Below are positions 37,836 to 46,181 of a stretch of 64,000 bases of DNA, piece by piece. Position 1 is the first letter of the stretch; each line of letters begins with the position of its first letter. The notes under the pieces are model-generated. The model searched no databases. It had not been told where the DNA came from and saw nothing but the letters and a program-made list of their open reading frames with translations. A program made the position numbers and the translations under genes. Source of the DNA: Pythium myriotylum (Eukaryota; Oomycota; Peronosporomycetes; Pythiales; Pythiaceae); assembly GCA_023091665.1 (NCBI GenBank), contig JALJCQ010000004.1, forward strand, positions 1,860,001-1,924,000. Reading direction: 5' to 3'.

Positions 37836-38936
37836 TCATCGTTTGATGGCAAAGAGCGTGCGTTCGTTCTGCGTGTTGGCGTGGAGCCACTCGAGTCGGA
37901 AGTCGCGGAACTCGGGCGCGAGGATGCCGCATGCTTGCTGGAAGGCGTCGTCGACGGCGCGCGGCGTGGGCTTCTTGCCGAGCTTGAGCGTGAAGACGAC
38001 GCGCGCGCCGCGCTCGAGCAGCGGCGCCACGCGCAGCATGAGCGCCGCCATGGCGCCCACGCGCACGTTGATGTCGCAGACGGCCAGCGCGAACTTGTCC
38101 ATTCGGCGTAGCTCCTCAAGAGCGTCCTCCAGCAGTAGCGGGATGTGGACGACCGCGCGGCCGGCCACGGGGATTGTTAACTCGCCCGGGTCCACGGCCA
38201 CGACGGCCGCGCCGTGGCGCAAGAGACAGTCGGTCCATCCGCCGGGGGACGCGCCAACGTCCAACGCACGCGCGCCAACGTCCAGAAGAAGGTGTTGGTT
38301 CCGGAGACACTCGTCCAACTTGAAGAAGGCGCGGCACGGCGCCTCGGCGCGCGTGGACGGGCCGCGGGCGATCCGTTGGAGCGTTGGCGGGCGCCAACGT
38401 TGGACGAGGCCGAAGAAGAAGAGGCTCGAGACGCGCGGCTGCGTCGTCACGTGGAGCTCGTGCGTGAACTGCGTCGGGTGCGTCGCGACGCCGTGCGCGG
38501 CCAGCAGCGCCGCCAGCTTGGTCTGCAGCGCGCGCGGGAACGCGACGACGCGCACGACCAGCGTCGCCGCCGCGCGCACCAACGCCGACGTTGGGATCCA
38601 CTGCGGGTCGGCGCAGCTCGCGTCCAGTTGGTACACGCGGTGCGCCGAGATGCGCCCGCCACCGAAGGCGCGCTCGGCCGCGAGCCGGAGCGCCGTGTTG
38701 GCGTCAGTGTTGGCGTTGGCGTTGGCGTTGGCGTTGGCGTTGGCGTTGGCGTTGGCCTCGAGATAGATCAGCGGCGGCGCGACCGCGCGGACGACGGCGG
38801 CCACGGGGAGCCCGGCGGCGCGATCCGCGAAGCGCGGCACCTGCGAGTCCTCCGTGTGCACGGCGACGCAGGGCGCGCGCAGAGCCGTTGGCGGCGCTGG
38901 CTCCGCTCGGCGGCGCACGACGTCGAGCGTGAGCAT
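37836..38936 (-). CDS. FtsJ/RrmJ-fold RNA 2'-O-methyltransferase, RlmM-like
   Basis: The 366-residue single-exon product starts at ATG 38936. The C-terminal half is a class I methyltransferase with motif I ALDVGASPGGWTDCLL, an acidic VDPGEL strand, LAVCDINVR and FTLKLGKKP. Together these suggest the K-D-K-E-type catalytic set of FtsJ enzymes. The domain order (long N-terminal region, then FtsJ fold with an immediately preceding Phe/Lys-rich AFFKLDE) resembles bacterial RlmM, which methylates 23S rRNA. A mitochondrial or cytosolic rRNA target is inferred. The N-terminal half contains an Asn-Ala dipeptide run encoded by eight GTTGGC hexamers (38709-38756). Confidence 0.85.
   Translation of the reverse strand: MLTLDVVRRRAEPAPPTALRAPCVAVHTEDSQVPRFADRAAGLPVAAVVRAVAPPLIYLEANANANANANANANANTDANTALRLAAERAFGGGRISAHRVYQLDASCADPQWIPTSALVRAAATLVVRVVAFPRALQTKLAALLAAHGVATHPTQFTHELHVTTQPRVSSLFFFGLVQRWRPPTLQRIARGPSTRAEAPCRAFFKLDECLRNQHLLLDVGARALDVGASPGGWTDCLLRHGAAVVAVDPGELTIPVAGRAVVHIPLLLEDALEELRRMDKFALAVCDINVRVGAMAALMLRVAPLLERGARVVFTLKLGKKPTPRAVDDAFQQACGILAPEFRDFRLEWLHANTQNERTLFAIKR
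38709..38756. repeat. In-frame GTTGGC hexanucleotide microsatellite, eight copies
   Basis: Eight perfect GTTGGC units (GCCAAC on the coding strand) encode an Ala-Asn dipeptide tract in the FtsJ-like protein. The 6-bp period keeps the frame, so copy-number change alters length without frameshift. Confidence 0.95.
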
Positions 38937-39400
38937 GAGTCGATTGGATTGCGTCCTGCAGCCACGCGACGGACGTCATCGGCGGACGTGTGGTCCACAT
39001 CGTCCGCATGTTGGCGCGCCAACCTTGGCGTCCTGGCGCTGTATCTTGTCGAGTCAAACGCGGATCCGGATTACTGTCGGTGATTGCGAGAGCGTCGGCG
39101 TCTGGAGTGACGTGGGAATCCACGCCAACAGCCCAACGGCGCGCCGCCACCTCAGCGAACGCACCCATGTGGTCACTTCGACGGGCCTCTATTGGGGTAC
39201 CAACTCGGCCCCGCTAGCCCTGTTGGCGTCTATCGAGAGCCTTCTATTGGCACCAACGACCAACCAAATGGCTGTAGATTCCGTCGGCAGAGAGACAAGC
39301 AGACAGCCCGAGAACAAGTCGCCAACGAGAACAAACGAACCGCCGCCAACACGCCAACGCCAACGCGCCAACAAACCAACAGACCAACGCCAACGTCCGC
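38937..39400. other. Divergent promoter region between FtsJ-like and lipase genes
   Basis: This 464-bp region lies between two start codons that point apart. Its last 60 bp before the lipase ATG are packed with CCAAC and CCAACG motifs (39321-39395). No gene or RNA was recognised. Confidence 0.5.
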
Positions 39401-42187
39401 ATGCCGCCGTCCAGCCACACGCCGCGGCCGCCGCCTCTCCACGTCGGCCCGGGTCCCAAGCCCAACCCGGCCCACGCGGCCGGGCAGCTCCTGAGGAGCT
39501 CCAGCGGCCGCCTGTCTCGCGGCCGCCGCCGCGGGCTCGCGCTGCTGCTCGCGTGGGAGCGCTTCCTGCGCTGGGTCTTCGTCGTCGTGCCCTCGCTCAT
39601 CTTCGCGCGCGTCGACGGACTCGACAAGGCCGTGAGCTTCTTCTTCGTCTACGTCATGCTCCAGGCGCTCGCCATTCTCTGGGGCTTCCTCTTCAACATC
39701 GGCGCCATCGTCGGCGACAACATGATCAGCATCCTCACCATGCCCTACGTCCAGGGGCTCTGCGTGCTGCTCACGCACGCCTCGGTCATCGGCATCGTGC
39801 TCTCGTTCGGCCGCGCCACCTGGATCCTCGCCTGGCAGTCCACGCAAAACTTCCCCATGATCCGACGCATCATCGCCTACGAGTGCAAGCCGCAGTCCGT
39901 CATCCTCGTCGTCGCGCTGCCCATGCTCGTGCTGCTGCCGAGCCTCATCCTCGTGCCCACGGCCTGCGCGGCCGTGCCCGCTGACCACGCCTGGGCCTCC
40001 TGGGCCACGACCATTTGCGACGAGAGCTACCTCAAGTTCATCACCGACAAGCACCCGCTCTTCCAGCGCGCGCTGCGCCTCGCGACCGCAATTGCGATCT
40101 GGCAGTTCATCCAGGCCTGTCTCGAGATTCTCCCGCGGTGGCGAGGTGCGCTCAGCGGCATGTCGACGGGCGCGACTTTCGCGCTTTCGGGCTTTTTGCT
40201 CGCGCTCAACGCCGTCGGCGCGCTCTGGTGGGTCGAGTGGGTCGCGCGCCACTTCAAGTACCGGCTCACACCGCTCAGCGCGCTCTCGCCCGTGCAGTGG
40301 GAGATCTTTGGGATGATGCTGCTCACGGCGTGGATCCTCTGGTTCCTGCTGCTCACGTGGCAGACCTCGTACAGCGTCGTGGAGAACGAAGCAAGCCAGC
40401 GCAAACTCATCGGGCTCTTTGAACGGCTCAAGTACTCGTTCGTGATCGGCCAGACCATCATCTTTGTGCGCGCGTGTGTGCACCCCGACATGGGCTTTGT
40501 CCACGCGCAGCTTGAGCTCACGATCATCAATCTGCTGCTGCCGTCCATCTACGTCATCTCGCTCGTGCTCCTGCGCATGGTCAGCCTAATTAGCATGCGC
40601 ACGCTCACGGTCACGGCTCCCGTGTGTCTTGCTGTCGCCGGTGGCATTTTCTACGGCTCCAAGATGACCGAGCGCCCGCACTCGTTTGTCGTGCTCGCCA
40701 TCTTTCTCTTTGAAATGTCGCTGCGTTGGTCCGACACCGTGAGCTCGCTCAACCGCATGGGTCGTGTCCCCGTGCTTCTCCAAGAAATGCTGCGCTCGAC
40801 AACCTCGGCCACCAAGCGTCCGCCAATTGGCCATAGTATGGCCAAGAAGATCGTCTACCTCGCGAGCTTTATCCTGTTCCTCTTTGTCGCCGTGATCGCT
40901 GGCTTCAGCGTGCTCTCCGTGCTGCAGCAGACCACGCAGTGGTACCCAGATGCGACCTCCGTCACGTTCCACAACCAGAGTTCCATCGAGATCCACCACA
41001 CAGCGATCGTCAAGCTCCACCTCGACCTCCCCAACAGCTCGGCCGACGCGCTCCGCGTGGACAACCCTCGGTACGCGAGCTGTGGCAACAAGTGGAACGG
41101 ACTGAGTATCGTCGACTTCGCGCTCTTCGCTGAGGCCGCGTACTTTGACCCACTGTCCTCAGACGTCTCGCGGTTCGTGTCGACCATGTTCACAGACGAG
41201 CTGCGCGGCATCGAGATCCGGTATCCGGCACTTAATTCGAAGACCGGCTCCAAGCTCGACTTCTACGAGGCCTACATCCCGGCGCTCAACACGAGCGTGA
41301 TCTCCGTTCGCGGCACAGACATCTGGCGCTTCACCGACTTCATCGAGGACGTCAAAATGTTCGTGGAGCCTGTCATCTTCACGATCCTCTCCGGCATCTT
41401 CCCGACCATCCGCATCTGGCCAGACGTGACTTTCTCGACGCTTATCCAGCTCTACAGCGAACTCATTTCGCTCTTCGGACTACAGCATGATTTCTGGTAC
41501 TACCACGAGCTGCTCGACTACATCGAATCGATTCAAGACCGCGAGGTGGTGCTCACGGGCCACTCGATGGGCGGCGGCATCGCCAAGCTCGTCGGCTCCA
41601 TCGTCGGCAAGACGTCCATCACTTTCTCACCGCCGGGTTTTGTTCAGAGCTACAGCAAATTGGTCAACGACATCGCCGCCAAGCCGCTTAAGGTCGACCG
41701 CTCGAGTCTCCACCATCGCAGCGTCGCGGTCGTGCCCGAGTACGACCCCATCACGCTCATTGACGCGCAGGCTGGCATGATTCAGAAGATCTCGTGCAGT
41801 ACGCCCCATCTCTCTATGCAACTCTCGTGCCACATGCTCGAAGGCACGCTCTGCAACCTGCTCGAAAACTGCGGCGATCACCGCGTCTCCGGTTGTCGCT
41901 TCGAGCACAAGATCGCGAGCCTCACAGACGATCTCGTTCCAAAGCTCGTGGCGATTCTCCACCCTGAGATGGTGATCACCATCGCCATGATTGTAAGCAT
42001 CCTACTCTCAATCGTAATCCACAACCGCCGCCGCCCAACGTTGCAGGCCCAGTTTTTGGCTAACGGCCCATCGGCTAAGGGCAAGCCGCCATCCCCGGCG
42101 GGCCGACGACAGCTCGACCACGTGCGCGAAAAACGCCGCTCCTCGCACTCCACGTCGCCTCCGCCGCGGCGCAAGTCCACCGCATAG
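39401..42187 (+). CDS. Multi-pass membrane class-3 lipase, sn-1-diacylglycerol-lipase-like
   Basis: This is a 928-residue, single-exon protein. A Pro-rich N-terminus is followed by about ten hydrophobic segments between residues 50 and 525. After these comes a lipase_3 domain with the nucleophile elbow TGHSMGGG (Ser722), VPEYDPITLID (Asp782) and a downstream FEH (His836), a plausible Ser-Asp-His triad. The oxyanion region is ISVRGT. A further hydrophobic span near residue 865 precedes a basic tail. Membrane helices before a class-3 lipase domain are the diacylglycerol lipase plan, though this protein has more spans than animal DAGL. It probably releases monoacylglycerol and fatty acid at a membrane; the substrate is inferred. 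It lies near an acyl-CoA synthetase gene, which may be chance. Confidence 0.87.
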   Translation: MPPSSHTPRPPPLHVGPGPKPNPAHAAGQLLRSSSGRLSRGRRRGLALLLAWERFLRWVFVVVPSLIFARVDGLDKAVSFFFVYVMLQALAILWGFLFNIGAIVGDNMISILTMPYVQGLCVLLTHASVIGIVLSFGRATWILAWQSTQNFPMIRRIIAYECKPQSVILVVALPMLVLLPSLILVPTACAAVPADHAWASWATTICDESYLKFITDKHPLFQRALRLATAIAIWQFIQACLEILPRWRGALSGMSTGATFALSGFLLALNAVGALWWVEWVARHFKYRLTPLSALSPVQWEIFGMMLLTAWILWFLLLTWQTSYSVVENEASQRKLIGLFERLKYSFVIGQTIIFVRACVHPDMGFVHAQLELTIINLLLPSIYVISLVLLRMVSLISMRTLTVTAPVCLAVAGGIFYGSKMTERPHSFVVLAIFLFEMSLRWSDTVSSLNRMGRVPVLLQEMLRSTTSATKRPPIGHSMAKKIVYLASFILFLFVAVIAGFSVLSVLQQTTQWYPDATSVTFHNQSSIEIHHTAIVKLHLDLPNSSADALRVDNPRYASCGNKWNGLSIVDFALFAEAAYFDPLSSDVSRFVSTMFTDELRGIEIRYPALNSKTGSKLDFYEAYIPALNTSVISVRGTDIWRFTDFIEDVKMFVEPVIFTILSGIFPTIRIWPDVTFSTLIQLYSELISLFGLQHDFWYYHELLDYIESIQDREVVLTGHSMGGGIAKLVGSIVGKTSITFSPPGFVQSYSKLVNDIAAKPLKVDRSSLHHRSVAVVPEYDPITLIDAQAGMIQKISCSTPHLSMQLSCHMLEGTLCNLLENCGDHRVSGCRFEHKIASLTDDLVPKLVAILHPEMVITIAMIVSILLSIVIHNRRRPTLQAQFLANGPSAKGKPPSPAGRRQLDHVREKRRSSHSTSPPPRRKSTA

Positions 42188-42783
42188 AACCATAGACTCT
42201 GCATTCATCAATAGCAAATAGACCCTTTAGTGAGCACCAATGCGGCGCGAGTCGCCTGCAACTTCCCACACTGTCAGTGAGGTCCCTTCTCGTTGGTGGC
42301 TGAATGTGTGATGGTCTTTTGGTCATCTCTCAGCAGCACTACAAGGATTCAAACGAGCTCTTGCAACATCAACTAGTTGACGACTGCTCTGTCAATTGCC
42401 CCGACAAGCTCAGGAAGCAAGTGACGATGTCGAATGCCCTCGGCATGTTCCGAGGTCAATTCTGCTGGTCGTGGATTTTGAGTGGGACGCCAATTTTACT
42501 CTCCTACATTCCCTTCGCCAGGAGATCCGGAACATGGACCAGTTCCAGATAAACAAAATTACGGTGCGTTAAGTCTGACGATCGAAGGATCTCCAGGACG
42601 TGATCGGCATGCTCGATTACTCCTATTCCTGTGTATTTGTGCTTTTGTCCGTGGTTGCCAAGATTATTTTCGTCGGTGTGATGAAGGCTACTGTCTTAGC
42701 AAACTACTTGCGTCCCACGAAGTCCTCCCGAGCAATACCTGGCTCTTGACGGCCCTGGAAAGAAGACCAACCGATCATCTTCG
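42188..42783. other. Intergenic region downstream of the lipase
   Basis: Nearly 600 bp lie between the lipase stop and the Crinkler-kinase stop. The only structure seen is a pair of protein-like frames at 42414-42563 and 42597-42749, described separately. Confidence 0.5.
42414..42749 (+). pseudogene. Possible C-terminal remnant of a membrane protein
   Basis: Two adjacent plus-strand frames look coding although each is short. The first (42414-42563) reads SILLVVDFEWDANFTLLH... and runs to a GTGCGT donor-like site. The second (42597-42749) reads DVIGMLDYSYSCVFVLLSVV..., has one clear membrane helix (VFVLLSVVAKIIFVGVM) and ends in TGA. The 33-bp gap begins GT and ends CCAG but is shorter than other introns here. 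No upstream exon was recognised. It may be the decayed end of a multi-pass protein. A lysine inside the helix after LSVVA is reminiscent of retinal-protein helices, but that resemblance is thin. Confidence 0.3.
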
Positions 42784-44532
42784 CTACTGAGTACCCATTG
42801 GGTTGCCAATGATCCTCTCAACGTCCTCTAAAAGGCTTGCTGCTGTCGGTCGTCTCTTTGGATCATTCTGTAGACATTGCTGCTTGATTGCTAACAGTTG
42901 TGGAGGGAGGTCCTGCACTCTCGTCGTTGCTACTAGTTGACCAAGACCATAGACATCCACTTCCATCGAGTGCGCGGCTTCCATCTCAGGTGCGTGCACC
43001 GTTTTGTCGAAGTGCGAAGCGGCTTCAGGTGCTGGTGCCTCAGCCGCGTCGTCGAAGTCGATGAGGAACCACTTGGTCAGCGATTCGTCGTAGGCAAGTA
43101 CGTTTTCCCAGCGCAGATCGCGATGCATGAGGCCGATTGCGTGCATGGCAGCCAAAGCTTGAAGAATGTCGCGGAGCGCGAGTACGAGCTGCCGTGTATT
43201 TGTCGGGTGAGATCGCACACCAAGGGGCCTGAGGATGACCTGGTTGTCCTTCTGTTTAATTCTGACCAGTCGTACGACGTTGGGCACGGAGTGGATACGA
43301 CTAAGAATCGTCTCGAGCTTGGTTATGATTCCTTGCTCGATCATGCTCGGCGGGTAGTCCTTTTTGACACAATTCTCGGCGAAACAAATGCAAACACCGT
43401 TGGGACGCCTCATGAACCCATACTCGGGGAATGATATCGGAGGCATACGTTCCACGAGCGGCTGGAACAGCGTCGAGAGGTTGAGCAACGCGAGTAACAG
43501 TGCGAGCCTCTCGTGGAGTTGGCCCATGTTGTACCACTGGATCATGTCAGACTTGGCTCGAGTCGGATCCTCGTCGTCGCGTCGGATCGCGACCAGACAA
43601 ATATCCAGACCAGTGACCGCATATCCGAAGACATACGGGGCGTCGCCAAAGCGCCAAATAAGCTTTTCGTCAAGCTCACGCAACGGAATGGCCATGCCAC
43701 CTCGTGCTTCCTCTTCGCCTCGAAAAACACAACGATTATGCATTCTGAGACCAACGTCTGGACGATAGAGGGCAGCAGTGTCTGTATCTTTCAAGTATCT
43801 GCAGCCATGGGCGTGCGACACAATCGAGATGACGACGAGGATAAGGGAATCCCAGAAAGAGAAGTACGTCGCCTTCGATGCGCCTTCAATTCCCGACCGC
43901 TCCTGAGCAATGTAAGAGCATGCAACCATGTTAACCAAACTTGTCGCGAGCTCCCTCCCATCATTCGGTGTGAAGAGGTCGTGAACAACCGCTACACACA
44001 ATCCCTTAGGATCGTTCCTTTCGATGCGGTCTAGAATGAATTGGCTCAGGGGCATCTTTTCAGAGAGCTCGCGACGGAGATAGCGACGAAGCGCGTCGCG
44101 AGTCAGCGGCAGCTCGTCGACTACCCGTTCTGCCAAAGACGTGATCCACGGCGTCGAATCATTCCGGTTTTTTCTATGGCTACGACTCTCATCTGGAGGA
44201 ACGACGACGAAAAAGTGAATATCGCCGTTCTGGACATCCTCAGAGTTTGGCAACTTGAGTTTGACGTGCCCGAGACGGAGGAAAGGGTGCTCGTCGGCAC
44301 GGATATACTGTGGCAGCTCGCCTTGCGCTGCCATCGCGACGTCGGGGTCATCTTCTTGGAGCCAAGAATCGTCTCTCTTCGCCAGGAAAAGCTTGTAGTC
44401 GCATGACGGTTGGTTGTCTTCTCGGCGCTGGCCAAGCTGTTTCATCAGGTGCAATAGAGTGTCCTCCTCGTCCATCTGGATACGCAAGACGCCCAGACCC
44501 CCGCCGACTACCAAGCAAGCGATGGTCTTCAT
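42784..44532 (-). CDS. Crinkler (CRN)-type effector with C-terminal protein-kinase-like domain
   Basis: The 582-residue single-exon product starts at ATG 44532. Residues 1-115 have the features of a Crinkler header (ubiquitin-like translocation module). These are a hydrophobic first strand (MKTIACLVVG), LFLAK at 48-52, a DWL-like acidic segment, and HFFVVVP at 106-112 matching the HVLVxxP boundary. A helical middle region (about 125-365) leads to a kinase-like domain with HRDLRWEN (470-477) and DFD (492-494) where DFG is usual. Crinklers are host-nucleus-targeted effectors of oomycetes, and CRN8 carries a kinase C-terminus. The presumed catalytic residues are present, but the Gly of DFG is absent and no canonical glycine loop was found. 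No classical signal peptide is obvious, as often in this family. Confidence 0.82.
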   Translation of the reverse strand: MKTIACLVVGGGLGVLRIQMDEEDTLLHLMKQLGQRREDNQPSCDYKLFLAKRDDSWLQEDDPDVAMAAQGELPQYIRADEHPFLRLGHVKLKLPNSEDVQNGDIHFFVVVPPDESRSHRKNRNDSTPWITSLAERVVDELPLTRDALRRYLRRELSEKMPLSQFILDRIERNDPKGLCVAVVHDLFTPNDGRELATSLVNMVACSYIAQERSGIEGASKATYFSFWDSLILVVISIVSHAHGCRYLKDTDTAALYRPDVGLRMHNRCVFRGEEEARGGMAIPLRELDEKLIWRFGDAPYVFGYAVTGLDICLVAIRRDDEDPTRAKSDMIQWYNMGQLHERLALLLALLNLSTLFQPLVERMPPISFPEYGFMRRPNGVCICFAENCVKKDYPPSMIEQGIITKLETILSRIHSVPNVVRLVRIKQKDNQVILRPLGVRSHPTNTRQLVLALRDILQALAAMHAIGLMHRDLRWENVLAYDESLTKWFLIDFDDAAEAPAPEAASHFDKTVHAPEMEAAHSMEVDVYGLGQLVATTRVQDLPPQLLAIKQQCLQNDPKRRPTAASLLEDVERIIGNPMGTQ

Positions 44533-44671
44533 CGTGCCGAGAATTAGATAGTCTAGTATGCTGTCACGATGAAGAGGGGGAGGAGAAGGGGGTGTTCAGA
44601 CGTCTGCATCAATCACGTTTCTCAGCCCTTTCTCACATCCATCGCTTTTCACGGCGGGAGAAACTGAGGGA
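44533..44671. promoter_or_regulatory. Inferred shared promoter of the divergent Crinkler-kinase pair
   Basis: Only 139 bp separate the two start codons, so the paralogues probably share control elements. The strand facing the headerless gene has a purine-rich stretch (44569-44592) and a pyrimidine-rich stretch (44617-44650). No specific motif is claimed. Confidence 0.4.
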
Positions 44672-46165
44672 ATGAAGTGGGAGTTCCGCAGAACCCCAAA
44701 CCTTCACGCAAACACTGACGAAATGAACAAGACCGAAGAAACTCAGCTGGCAGCTTCGAGGTCGGATACAGCCGCGGAGCCTTCTGCGAAGCGGCAGCGA
44801 GTCGATTCTCGTAGAGCGCCAGACCACTGGATCGGCGTGCTTCAATCCGAGCGTCTGGATGATCTCCCCGTTGGTTGTGCCGCGCTTCTTCGCCATTTTG
44901 AGCGAGAACTCCCAGAGAAGATCCCGGTCGCCTACCGTTGGTTACAGGACGAAAACCATCTCAAGTCGGAGATAGGTGCGAAGCTCTTTATCGGTCGCCC
45001 GGCATCCGCGGTTGGACCGGTGTCAGCAGGACTGGTGCCTTCCATCCTTAACCCTACCGAGTGCGGCTCGGACTGCCCGACCGAGATGTCCTACCACTTC
45101 ATCTGGGATACCATGATCATGCGGGTGCTGATGCTCGTCACACCCGGTCGCTTCCTTCGGCACATCAACGAGTCGACGTACCCGCAATTCCACCGACCAA
45201 ACTTTTGCTTCTATCTGCGCAACCAATGCGTCTTCCGCGGCGAAGAGATGCCCTGGGATATGTATTATTTCAGGGAATCGTTTCAAAGGCTTTCAGAGAA
45301 CCGGCGCTGGCGCTACGGTGACGCGCCGTACCTGCTGAGCTACGCGGCAGTCGGGACGTCGGTAACATTGGCCATGATTCGTCCCGAGCCGTGGGGATTC
45401 GGGCGTGTGAAGGCCGAGCAGATCGAAAGTTATGAGCTTGACAACCCAAGCGATCGCCTCAAGTTCTTCCTCGCCATACTCAACTTGTCAACGCTGCTGG
45501 AGCCGCTGGCCGAGCGAATGCCACTACTGACTTTTCCAGAGTATGATGTCATCACAGAGTCCAACGGTGTGCGTATCTGGTTTACAGACAACGGCGTCAT
45601 CAAGCAGTACCCGGCGGATGTGAACTACAAAGACAGCTCGATAGAAGTCTACGAGCAGATGGCGAAGCATCGCGTGCCCAATGTGGTCAACTTGGTTCAA
45701 GAGGGTCACATGAATAAACGTCTGCTACTGTCGCCGCTGGGGATCGAGCGTCGCCCTACGGATGTAAAGCAACTGCTGTTGGCCCTTCGCGACATTCTCC
45801 GAGCTGTCGTGGCTCTCCACAAGATTGGCTGGATGCACCGGGATCTTCGATGGCCCAACATACTCGCGTATGAAGACATGCCGGACAAGTGGTTCCTGAT
45901 CGACTTCGAGGGGGCGAAAAAAGCGCCAGCAAGCAAAGGCGCTCCGCACTTCAACCCAAAGAACCACGCGCCGGAGATCGCGTCGCCGCACTCGGTTGAG
46001 GTGGATATTTGGAGCATCGGATACTTGTTGGAGACGACTCGAGTGCGGGAGCTGACACCACCACTCGAGGCTATGAAAGAACGCTGCTTCCAGGTGGATC
46101 CAACTCAACGACCAACTGCCGCGGAGCTTTACGAGGAAGTATCGGCGATGTTGAAGCAGGAGTGA
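44672..46165 (+). CDS. Headerless paralogue of the Crinkler kinase module
   Basis: This is a 497-residue single-exon protein, colinear with the neighbouring Crinkler from its middle region to its end. Shared blocks include NQCVFRGEE / NRCVFRGEE, GDAPY, LNLSTL, ERMP, FPEY and the catalytic loop HRDLRWPN (389-396). The metal motif reads DFEG (411-414). A lysine in VIKQYP (K311) is the likely beta-3 lysine. The Crinkler header (LFLAK, HVLV-type boundary) is missing. The first 50 residues are instead hydrophilic and include KRQR, a likely nuclear signal. The second in-frame Met at 44723 is an alternative start. The product may be an intracellular counterpart or a header-lost effector. The similarity is seen directly; the role is inferred. 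Confidence 0.82.
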   Translation: MKWEFRRTPNLHANTDEMNKTEETQLAASRSDTAAEPSAKRQRVDSRRAPDHWIGVLQSERLDDLPVGCAALLRHFERELPEKIPVAYRWLQDENHLKSEIGAKLFIGRPASAVGPVSAGLVPSILNPTECGSDCPTEMSYHFIWDTMIMRVLMLVTPGRFLRHINESTYPQFHRPNFCFYLRNQCVFRGEEMPWDMYYFRESFQRLSENRRWRYGDAPYLLSYAAVGTSVTLAMIRPEPWGFGRVKAEQIESYELDNPSDRLKFFLAILNLSTLLEPLAERMPLLTFPEYDVITESNGVRIWFTDNGVIKQYPADVNYKDSSIEVYEQMAKHRVPNVVNLVQEGHMNKRLLLSPLGIERRPTDVKQLLLALRDILRAVVALHKIGWMHRDLRWPNILAYEDMPDKWFLIDFEGAKKAPASKGAPHFNPKNHAPEIASPHSVEVDIWSIGYLLETTRVRELTPPLEAMKERCFQVDPTQRPTAAELYEEVSAMLKQE

Positions 46166-46181
46166 GATTATAAACACTTGC

